Source: an uncultured Opitutia bacterium
GTDB lineage: Bacteria; Verrucomicrobiota; Verrucomicrobiia; Opitutales; UBA953
Direction: 5' to 3'
NCBI GenBank assembly: GCA_903929325.1
Contig: CAIYUD010000187.1
Coordinates: 1-5,525 of the forward strand
DNA length: 5,525 bases
The position numbers and the translations under genes were made by a program. The notes below the pieces were generated by a model. That model was not told the DNA's origin and did not search any database. It saw only the letters and a program-made list of their open reading frames with translations. This document shows, piece by piece, positions 1 to 5,223 of the stretch; the first letter of the stretch is position 1; each line of letters begins with the position of its first letter.

Positions 1-957
1 CCCCCACACTGGCATGGTCCTATCGGTGCCGCCGCCGCACGTGCCGGTAAAGCGGTTTGGGGTGAGAAGCCTTTAACGCGAACCATCGGCGAGGGGCTTG
101 CGTTGGTGGACATCGTTCAGCGCGCCAAGATGCCTTTCCGTGTTAACACCTGGTTCCGTCTCAATAGCACAAATTATTACGGCATCGGTCCCGCTCGCGA
201 GATTCGCCGTATTGTCGCCAGTGGCGTACTCGGTTGGCCTTTAACGGTTCGCGTCGCCTCCGGTGCAGGCGGCATCGAATGGAAAGTACATACCTGGTCA
301 GGGAAGACGAATTTAGACCCACAACCTGTGCCGTCACACCTTGACTGGGATTTTTACTGCGGACCTTCACCGATCATCCCGTATCACCCTCACCGCTGCC
401 ATGGTTCTTTCCGTGGCTACTGGAATTTCGACCAAGGTGGCCTAGGTGATATGGGGCAGCACTTCCTCGATCCCGTACAGTATTTCCTCGGTAAAGATGG
501 CGAATACCCAGTGAGTGCTGAGTCCGATGCACCGCCCCAAGACGCCGTAGCCTGTGGCGTCTGGAAGACGGTAACCCTTAGTTATCGCGATGGGTGTAAA
601 GTGATTCTCGAATCCGAACTCTGCCCCGGTCACGGTAGTCGTCCATTTATTGAAGGCCCAAAGGGTCGTCTCTGGGCAGACATGCGCACGGATCCACCCG
701 AGTTAGCAATAAAGGCACGCGAATTCCCTCTGCCTGAACATCAAGAAGACGATTTTGTGGCTGCCGTGCGCGAGCGTCGTCCATTCGGTTACGGCGTATC
801 TGAAGCACACCATAGTTGCACGATGGTGAGCCTCGCAGCGCTTTCGGTAAGGCTTGGACGTAAGATTACGCTCTCTGCTGACGGCAAAGAAATTGTCGGC
901 GACCCTCAGGCTCAACGACTCCATTCGCCGGAACTGCGCACACCATGGCTACTCTGA
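1..957 (+). CDS. Gfo/Idh/MocA-family NAD(P)-dependent oxidoreductase, 5'-truncated
   Basis: The reading frame is open from the first base, so the gene starts upstream of the window; 318 residues are visible. The fragment begins inside the Rossmann fold with PPHWHG, matching the family's TPxHWH segment, followed by the diagnostic GEKPLT (Lys at visible residue 23), which contributes to cofactor binding and catalysis. The C-terminal alpha/beta domain contains GGLGDMGQHFLDPVQY (about 146-161), the usual DxGxHxxD catalytic region with Asp150 and His154. Its end, DPQAQRL...PW, resembles the C-termini of Planctomycetes/Verrucomicrobia members. Such enzymes oxidise or reduce sugars, inositols or related polyols with NAD(P). 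The substrate cannot be read from the sequence. Whether there was an N-terminal secretion signal, common in this subgroup, is unknown because that part is missing. The stop overlaps the next gene by 13 bases, which suggests co-transcription. Confidence 0.9.
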   Translation, partial: PPHWHGPIGAAAARAGKAVWGEKPLTRTIGEGLALVDIVQRAKMPFRVNTWFRLNSTNYYGIGPAREIRRIVASGVLGWPLTVRVASGAGGIEWKVHTWSGKTNLDPQPVPSHLDWDFYCGPSPIIPYHPHRCHGSFRGYWNFDQGGLGDMGQHFLDPVQYFLGKDGEYPVSAESDAPPQDAVACGVWKTVTLSYRDGCKVILESELCPGHGSRPFIEGPKGRLWADMRTDPPELAIKAREFPLPEHQEDDFVAAVRERRPFGYGVSEAHHSCTMVSLAALSVRLGRKITLSADGKEIVGDPQAQRLHSPELRTPWLL

Positions 958-1553
958 GTTCTCGTCAGGAATTTCTCTGGATTGCGAGCATCTCGGCAGT
1001 CGTCTGCTTGCTGTCATTCTTTGGTTGTCGCGACGTGCCAACCTGGGCGATGGAAGCTGCCCCAGTTATTCTTGGTATTGCCCTTGCATGGTTCTTTCCG
1101 ATCACGCCAACGCGTTTATTGGGCCGGTTGCTATTGATCCATGCTCTCATCTTGCTGGTAGGTGCGCATTGGACGTATGCCGAAGTGCCGATTGGTTTTT
1201 CAGTCCAAAACACTTTCGGCTTTACGCGTAATCATTTTGATCGTGTCGGCCATTTCTTTCAAGGGCTCGTGCCAGCATTGATTGCGCGGGAGATTTTACT
1301 TCGCCGTGCATGGGTTACCTCAGCACAGGTCGCTTCTGCAATGGGTTTTGCGTGTGCACTCGCCTTCAGTGCGTTCTACGAACTGATTGAATGGTGGGCG
1401 GCTCTTTTGCTCGGTGCAGGTGCCGATGCTTTCTTAGGCACTCAAGGTGACCCCTGGGATACTCAGTCTGACATGGCTTGTGCTGCTGCTGGTGCGCTTC
1501 TCGCCATGACACTCCTTGCGCGTGCCCACGACCGTTCGCTTTCTAAACTTTAA
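945..1553 (+). CDS. yjdF: YjdF/DUF2238-family inner membrane protein
   Basis: This is a 202-residue hydrophobic protein, close to the roughly 209 residues of E. coli YjdF. Family signatures appear in order: HWTYAEVPIG (75-84), FDRVGHFFQGLVPA (98-111), SAFYELIEWWAA (142-153) and FLGTQGDPWDTQSDM (163-177). Likely membrane segments lie near residues 9-27, 37-53, 58-75, 102-119, 129-157 and 178-193, so it should be a polytopic inner membrane protein. The conserved polar residues (His75, Asp99, His103, Glu146, Glu149, Asp169, Asp172, Asp176) sit at or near membrane edges, as is usual for the family. Its biochemical function is not established. The ATG at 945 lies inside the end of the oxidoreductase gene, and the stop lies four bases before the next gene, so translation coupling is likely. 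No Shine-Dalgarno motif is visible. Family assignment is firm; role unknown. Confidence 0.9.
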   Translation: MATLSSRQEFLWIASISAVVCLLSFFGCRDVPTWAMEAAPVILGIALAWFFPITPTRLLGRLLLIHALILLVGAHWTYAEVPIGFSVQNTFGFTRNHFDRVGHFFQGLVPALIAREILLRRAWVTSAQVASAMGFACALAFSAFYELIEWWAALLLGAGADAFLGTQGDPWDTQSDMACAAAGALLAMTLLARAHDRSLSKL

Positions 1554-1557
1554 TTGT

Positions 1558-2466
1558 ATGCGCCTTCTCATCGCTATCTTCACATGCCTATTGATTGCAC
1601 ATCCAAGTGTGCATGCAGCGGATGTTGCACGTTATGAACCGATCCTGAAACAAGCAGATGCGGCTTTTGTCGGTCCAAAATCGCCCGCGCGCCTTGCAGC
1701 AATGACGGCAGTGCATCAGGCTACCCTTGATCTTGGCAATCCTGCACGTGCGGATGATGGCACGCAGGCATGGTGGTTTGTGCAACTCCGCCAGCGCCTT
1801 AAAAAAGATGCCGATCCTGAGGTAACCTATTTTCTCGAGACCGAACTCCGCTTTACCCCTGAGCCCAAGAAGCCAGCGGTGATGCAGTCTTCCGCTGCGG
1901 TTACTCAAGTCCCTTATCAAGCTGGCCAAGGCACCATGGCTTCACTTGCAGATACTGCGCGCTCACTTGATTTAGGCGAACGTCCTCGTCTAACCGTTGA
2001 TGAACTTCGGGCCATGGCTATGGACACAAAACTCAAAGAAGAGGAATCCAATCGCGCACTCATTTTACTCCGTCGCATGAATCCTTCGGCCGCTGTGCCG
2101 CTTCTTTGGGAGCGTCTCCAGTCGGCCAAGAAGCGATCCGAAGTTATGTCGTGGGAAGAACAGCTCATGCGCGTGCCCGTAGAGAGTCTGGGTAAAGTGG
2201 CCTACGACGAAAAATGGACCGCACCTGTGCGAGCGGCTTGGTTACGCATCGCTGCCTCCCGTTCCCAATTACCCGTCACCGTGCCCGATCGCAATGGATG
2301 GCTCGAGCTGCTGAAAGGTCCGGCCAACGAAAACACCGAGGCTGCTTGGGATGCCGTGCCTCGGGTCTTTAAGGCAACTGACCGTGCCGACCTTGAGGCC
2401 ATTGCCAAGACCCTCCCTGAGCGTCTCGCACCCCGTGCCAAGCTAGCGATAGGCCGGGTGCGTTGA
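1558..2466 (+). CDS. Secreted/periplasmic protein of unknown function
   Basis: I do not recognise this 302-residue protein. The ATG at 1558 is preferred over an in-frame upstream ATG at 1516, because it puts a textbook signal peptide at the N-terminus: MRLLIAIFTCLLIAHPSVHA, with probable signal peptidase I cleavage after Ala20 (VHA/AD). The 1516 start would overlap the previous gene and bury the signal. There is no lipobox cysteine at the cleavage site. The mature part has a helical N-terminal region (about 24-98), a Pro/Ala/Gln-rich linker (about 100-125) and a second helical region (about 145-300). The latter has Leu- and Ala-rich stretches such as NRALILLRRMNPSAAVPLLW that recall HEAT-like helical pairs, without a clear repeat. 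No catalytic motif is visible. The TGA at 2464-2466 is followed by 41 bases before aroK. A structural or scaffold role in the envelope is only a guess. Confidence 0.8.
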   Translation: MRLLIAIFTCLLIAHPSVHAADVARYEPILKQADAAFVGPKSPARLAAMTAVHQATLDLGNPARADDGTQAWWFVQLRQRLKKDADPEVTYFLETELRFTPEPKKPAVMQSSAAVTQVPYQAGQGTMASLADTARSLDLGERPRLTVDELRAMAMDTKLKEEESNRALILLRRMNPSAAVPLLWERLQSAKKRSEVMSWEEQLMRVPVESLGKVAYDEKWTAPVRAAWLRIAASRSQLPVTVPDRNGWLELLKGPANENTEAAWDAVPRVFKATDRADLEAIAKTLPERLAPRAKLAIGRVR

Positions 2467-2507
2467 CCGACGCTTGCCCTCGGTCGCTCGGTTAGATTGG
2501 ATGCGGC

Positions 2508-3059
2508 ATGCCCAAAGCGCCCGAGACACCGAACCTGCTCCTGACAGGTTTCATGGGTACGGGTAAGTCGACCCTTGGGCGCGTATTGGCTTACCGCTGG
2601 AATCGACTCTTTGTCGACACCGACGAATTAATCGAAAAATCGACAGGTAAGACGATTGCCGAGATTTTTGCCGAAAAGGGTGAAGCCGAGTTTCGCCGCT
2701 TAGAACGCGAAGTCGTTGAATCAAAACTCCCTGCAAGCGGAGCAATTATTTCCTGTGGTGGCGGATTGCCGATTCCCGATGGCATGACGGATCTCTTAAA
2801 GAGCAAAGGTGTCGTCGTGACGCTCTTTGCGTCTGCCGAATCCATCCTGCGTCGCACCCGCAACCGCACGCACCGCCCTTTGCTGAAAGGCGAAGACCCC
2901 GAGGCGGTTATTCGCAAGCTCATGGCCGAGCGCGAGCCAGCCTATCTACGTTGTGGTACGTCCGTCTTTAGCGATGGACGTACTGTCCAGCAAATGGTCG
3001 AAGCCGTAGAGCGTATTTACGCTCGCGAGTCCAAGCGTTGGGTTAAGTCAAAGGGCTAA
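2508..3059 (+). CDS. aroK: Shikimate kinase
   Basis: This 183-residue cytoplasmic enzyme transfers phosphate from ATP to the 3-hydroxyl of shikimate in the pathway to chorismate. All key elements are present: a Walker A loop GFMGTGKST (14-22, Lys20), DTDELIE (Asp37 for Mg and Asp39 for shikimate, matching Asp32/Asp34 of the M. tuberculosis enzyme), FRRLE (Arg63, matching Arg58), the GGG shikimate-binding loop (84-86), the lid arginine in HRPLL (Arg123, matching Arg117), and the arginine of AEREPAY (Arg142, matching Arg136). Length is normal for the family and there is no fusion to aroB or aroE. The ATG at 2508 gives the expected short lead before the P-loop strand; an ATG at 2501 is out of frame. 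The gene ends converging on aat with a 17-base overlap. Whether it has its own promoter cannot be judged from the 41-base upstream gap. Confidence 0.96.
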   Translation: MPKAPETPNLLLTGFMGTGKSTLGRVLAYRWNRLFVDTDELIEKSTGKTIAEIFAEKGEAEFRRLEREVVESKLPASGAIISCGGGLPIPDGMTDLLKSKGVVVTLFASAESILRRTRNRTHRPLLKGEDPEAVIRKLMAEREPAYLRCGTSVFSDGRTVQQMVEAVERIYARESKRWVKSKG

Positions 3060-3723
3060 GCGGCGAAGCCCAAGGCAGTCCCTTCGGCTTAACATCCCGC
3101 AAGACCTTTAAGGCGCTTAAGAAGTCGCTGCGCGTGACGGCAACCGCTCCCAACGACGCGAGATGCTCTGTAGGTACCTGACAATCTACCAGGCCGAAAT
3201 CACAGCTGCGTAAGCGCTGCATCAGGCGCACAAACCCAACTTTCGAGGCATCGGGTTCATGGTGAAACATTGATTCTCCGCAAAAAACTTTTCCCACAGA
3301 AACCCCATACAGCCCGCCGACTAGTTTGCCGTCACGGCGCACTTCCACGCTGTGCGCATGTCCTTGGCGGTGTAACTCTACATAGGCTTGAATCATTGCC
3401 TCGGTAATCCAGGTACCATCTTGTCCCTGTCTCGGTACGGCTGCACAGGCACGCATCACGCCTTCAAAGTCTTGATCAATCGTCGTCTCCCAATGCGCTT
3501 TCCGCTCCGTCTTGCGCAAACTTTGGCTCACCTTGAGTGATTCCGGAAGGAGCACAAACCGTGGATGTGGACACCACCATTGAATCGGTTGACCTTCACT
3601 GTACCACGGGAAGACCCCCGAGCGGTAAGCACTTAAAAGGTTAGCAGGATTTAGAACGCCTCCACGGGCCACCGGACTTCCATTGGGAGCCTTGTTTAAA
3701 TCAACCGTTTCCCAGTCCAGCAT
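3043..3723 (-). CDS. aat: Leucyl/phenylalanyl-tRNA--protein transferase
   Basis: This cytoplasmic enzyme moves Leu or Phe from charged tRNA onto the N-terminus of proteins starting with Arg or Lys, marking them for ClpS/ClpAP degradation (bacterial N-degron pathway). From the ATG at 3723 it is 226 residues, near the E. coli length of 234. Family motifs in order are YRSGVFPWY, IQWWCPHPR, DGTWIT, AYVELHRQGHAHSVEV, LVGGLYGV, FCGESMF, DASK, VDCQ and HLASLGA. The Glu of GESMF and the Gln of DCQ (residues 150 and 182) match E. coli Glu156 and Gln188, both important for catalysis. A GTG at 3750 would add nine residues and align the N-terminus better with E. coli, so the start is uncertain; neither has a ribosome binding site. 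The gene follows the HTH gene by 39 bases (12 with GTG). Its end overlaps aroK tail to tail. Confidence 0.94.
   Translation of the reverse strand: MLDWETVDLNKAPNGSPVARGGVLNPANLLSAYRSGVFPWYSEGQPIQWWCPHPRFVLLPESLKVSQSLRKTERKAHWETTIDQDFEGVMRACAAVPRQGQDGTWITEAMIQAYVELHRQGHAHSVEVRRDGKLVGGLYGVSVGKVFCGESMFHHEPDASKVGFVRLMQRLRSCDFGLVDCQVPTEHLASLGAVAVTRSDFLSALKVLRDVKPKGLPWASPLSPLT
3066..3090. terminator. Possible bidirectional hairpin at the aroK/aat convergent ends
   Basis: Seven bases past the aroK stop there is an inverted repeat: AAGCC, one C, AAGG, a five-base loop CAGTC, CCTT, one C, then GGCTT. That gives nine pairs with one C-C mismatch in the stem. It sits where a shared terminator for two convergent genes would be useful. 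Neither side is followed by a T-run, and the segment also encodes the end of aat, so it is not a classical intrinsic terminator. A competing short stem, GGGCT (3053-3057) with AGCCC (3067-3071), overlaps it. Function is inferred from position only. Confidence 0.3.
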
Positions 3724-3762
3724 GCCAAGATGCCACGCTGTGCGCGGCACCTTGGCAAGCGG

Positions 3763-4095
3763 TCACTTGGTAATGTTGTAAACCGAAGGGATCGAGACGC
3801 CGAGTTCGGTCGCAATCTCGCGGACGGAAAGACCTTTGTCGCGCATACCTGCTGCGCGCTTGCGCATGGACTCGTCGATGACGGCACGACGGCGGGCAGG
3901 GCGGGTCATCAAGCGAAGGAGGCGACGGGCCAACTCTTGCTTCGAAAGACGATCAATCTCCTTGGTCAGCTTTTGACTCTGGCGGCGGTTGGTTTCTTCC
4001 CAAGACTCCGAGGCTAGATCGCGGGCTTTCGCCAAGGCTGCACGGACAAATGCGTCTTTAGAGACGTATTCTGATGGGTTGAGGTCTAATTTCAT
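3763..4095 (-). CDS. Small helix-turn-helix protein, function unknown
   Basis: This is a 110-residue basic protein that I cannot assign to a named family. The start is well fixed: a TAA stop lies two codons upstream in the same frame, leaving the ATG at 4095 as the first usable start. Residues 10-62 are charged and predicted helical (AFVRAALAKARDLASESWEE, then KLTKEIDRLSKQELARRLLR), possibly a dimerising coil. A run of basic residues follows (RPARRR, 65-70). Residues 87-108, KGLSVREIATELGVSIPSVYNI, form a clear helix-turn-helix of the kind found at the C-terminus of Hin-type serine recombinases and in small transcription factors. The recombinase catalytic domain is absent, so this is a stand-alone DNA-binding protein rather than an obvious broken recombinase. 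It is preceded by an AT-rich region with direct repeats and followed closely by aat, which may share its transcript. DNA binding is likely; the target is unknown. Confidence 0.75.
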   Translation of the reverse strand: MKLDLNPSEYVSKDAFVRAALAKARDLASESWEETNRRQSQKLTKEIDRLSKQELARRLLRLMTRPARRRAVIDESMRKRAAGMRDKGLSVREIATELGVSIPSVYNITK

Positions 4096-4100
4096 AATTT

Positions 4101-4192
4101 ATCAATAAGATGTAAAACTTACTTATAGCAAATGGGTTTAATAATAAAGTTAAGCCAATCAATAATTATCTAGTAAGGATAGTTACTTAGCA
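4101..4192. repeat. Two-copy imperfect direct repeat upstream of the HTH gene
   Basis: Copy A (4101-4130) and copy B (4158-4192) share both ends in the same order. Each begins with ATCAATAA. Copy A ends TTACTTATAGCA and copy B ends TTACTTAGCA, which differ by a two-base gap. The middles differ, and the spacing between the shared blocks is 18 bases in A and 25 in B from start to start. Copy A overlaps the candidate -10 element. This could be a pair of operator sites, perhaps for the adjacent HTH protein. The seven- and eight-base matches are short for such AT-rich DNA, so chance is possible. Confidence 0.35.
4122..4130 (-). promoter_or_regulatory. Candidate extended -10 promoter of the HTH gene
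   Basis: Read on the minus strand this is TGCTATAAG, which fits an extended -10 element (TGN followed by TATAAG against the TATAAT consensus). It ends 26 bases before the ATG at 4095, which would give a leader of roughly 20 bases. No good -35 hexamer lies 16-18 bases upstream; the sequence there is close to ACTTTA. An extended -10 can partly compensate for this. It overlaps one end of the direct repeat described separately, so a bound regulator could block it. AT-rich DNA yields such matches by chance. Confidence 0.35.
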
Positions 4193-4206
4193 CTGTGTAT
4201 AAACAT

Positions 4207-5223
4207 TTAACGGCTCCATTCGAGCATCCGTCGCAGGGGGATTTCGGCGGCCGCGCGGACTGATTCTTCGAGCTTAATTTCAGGCCCACCATTGACCAAG
4301 CAGTCTCTCAATTTCTGCAGGGTATTCATTTTCATATAACGACATTCATTGCACGAACAACGATCCGTGGGCGCAGCTACAAAAGTTTTATCCGGAACTT
4401 CGCGTCGTAAGCGGTGAATCATCCCGGACTCGGTAGTCACAATTAACGTCTTCGAAGTTTGTTGTTTAGCCCAAGCCACCATTCGTTCAGTGCTGCAAAC
4501 TTCGTCCGCTAATTCTCGCACCGCTTCGGTACACTCAGGGTGAGCGACCACGGGAGCACCAGGGTGGGCGGCTTTAGCTCGGAGAAGTGCTGACGGAGTG
4601 AATTGGACGTGGGCGTAGCAACTCCCTGGCCAGAGTTGCATGCGACGGCCGGTGCGCGAGGCGACCCACTGACCAAGGTTTTGATCGGGCACAAAGAGGA
4701 TCTCTTGGTCGGCCGGAATGCGTTCGACAATCTTACATGCGTTTCCGCTCGTGCAGATGACATCGGAGAGAGCTTTGACGGCAGCGGAACAATTGATGTA
4801 AGCGACAACCTTCAGGGCAGGATTGATAGCTTTCGCCGCCGCAAGTTTTTCCGGCGTGCACGAATCCGCCAGCGAGCACCCCGCCTCTAACACAGGTAGA
4901 AGCACGCGTTTGCTCGGGTTCACAATCTTGGCGGTCTCCGCCATAAAGTGCACGCCACAGAAAACGATGGTAGAGGCTTTAGCTTCAGCGGCCTTGTAGG
5001 CCAAGCCTAATGAGTCGCCGACATAATCGGCGACGCCTTGGATATCTTCGCACTGATAATTATGGGCGAGGATGATGGCGTCATTTTTCTTTTTTAACTC
5101 AAGCACCTCGCGTTGTAACTCCGAGAGCGGCAACGGCGAAGCCGGTAGTGGAGGGAAGACATCTGGAACAGGGAAGGTTGGCACGGCAGAAATTAACTTT
5201 TGGATTGTTGGCACTTCGAGCAA
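4207..5223 (-). CDS. nadA: Quinolinate synthase
   Basis: This cytoplasmic [4Fe-4S] enzyme condenses iminoaspartate (from NadB) with dihydroxyacetone phosphate to give quinolinate, the first ring compound in de novo NAD synthesis. Diagnostic motifs are ILAHNYQ (His54), ADYVGDSLGLA, FCGVHFMAETAKI, AGCSLADSC, VVAYINCSAAVK, ICTSGNA, PDQNLG, GSCYAHVQF, VAHPEC, TTESGMIH and CSCNECRYMKMNT. The three cluster ligands should be Cys116, Cys202 and Cys294, aligning with Cys81, Cys168 and Cys254 of the T. maritima enzyme. At 338 residues it is typical of the longer, E. coli-like forms. The start is uncertain: the TTG at 5223 overlaps the Fur-like gene by 31 bases, while GTG codons at 5214 and 5184 are alternatives. 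There is no ATG before residue 94. The N-terminus is proline-rich. Close coupling to the upstream Fur-like gene suggests one transcript. No nadB or nadC is visible here. Confidence 0.95.
   Translation of the reverse strand: MLEVPTIQKLISAVPTFPVPDVFPPLPASPLPLSELQREVLELKKKNDAIILAHNYQCEDIQGVADYVGDSLGLAYKAAEAKASTIVFCGVHFMAETAKIVNPSKRVLLPVLEAGCSLADSCTPEKLAAAKAINPALKVVAYINCSAAVKALSDVICTSGNACKIVERIPADQEILFVPDQNLGQWVASRTGRRMQLWPGSCYAHVQFTPSALLRAKAAHPGAPVVAHPECTEAVRELADEVCSTERMVAWAKQQTSKTLIVTTESGMIHRLRREVPDKTFVAAPTDRCSCNECRYMKMNTLQKLRDCLVNGGPEIKLEESVRAAAEIPLRRMLEWSR

Larger units (their letters stand above)
4096..4206. promoter_or_regulatory. AT-rich intergenic region between nadA and the HTH gene
   Basis: These 111 bases hold 27 G+C by my count (about 24%), far below the genes on both sides. 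It is the only sizeable non-coding stretch in the window. It should contain the promoter of the HTH gene, probably shared with aat, and any end signal for nadA. Near the nadA end, CTAGTAA (4170-4176) and TTACTTAG (4183-4190) can form a weak stem with one bulge and a six-base loop. It has low G+C and no T-run, so it is a poor terminator. Confidence 0.6.

Noticed and set aside
103..957. Treating the oxidoreductase as a complete gene starting at the TTG at 103.
   Set aside because: The same frame is open to base 1 and encodes conserved family sequence including HWHG and GEKPLT, so the gene is truncated by the window edge rather than short.
854..1231. Open frame of 125 codons on the plus strand, across the oxidoreductase/YjdF junction.
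   Set aside because: It lies in another frame over two well-supported genes and its product shows no family motif; it is a shadow frame.
1516..1557. Upstream in-frame ATG at 1516 as the start of the secreted protein.
   Set aside because: It would overlap the YjdF-like gene by 38 bases and put 14 polar residues before an otherwise perfect signal peptide; the ATG at 1558 is far better.
2465..2485. Inverted repeat GACCGA/TCGGTC with a nine-base loop, overlapping the stop of the secreted-protein gene, as a terminator before aroK.
   Set aside because: The stem is only six pairs, the loop is long, and there is no T-run after it, so there is too little to call a terminator.
3730..4017. Open frame of 95 codons on the plus strand, opposite the HTH gene.
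   Set aside because: It is antisense to a frame with a clear HTH motif and a well-fixed start, and shows no recognisable domain.
4194..4202. TTATACACA on the minus strand, a perfect match to the DnaA-box consensus, next to the AT-rich island, suggesting a replication origin.
   Set aside because: Only one box was found, with no cluster, no neighbouring dnaA, dnaN, rpmH or parAB genes, and a short AT-rich stretch. A single nine-base match is easily chance.
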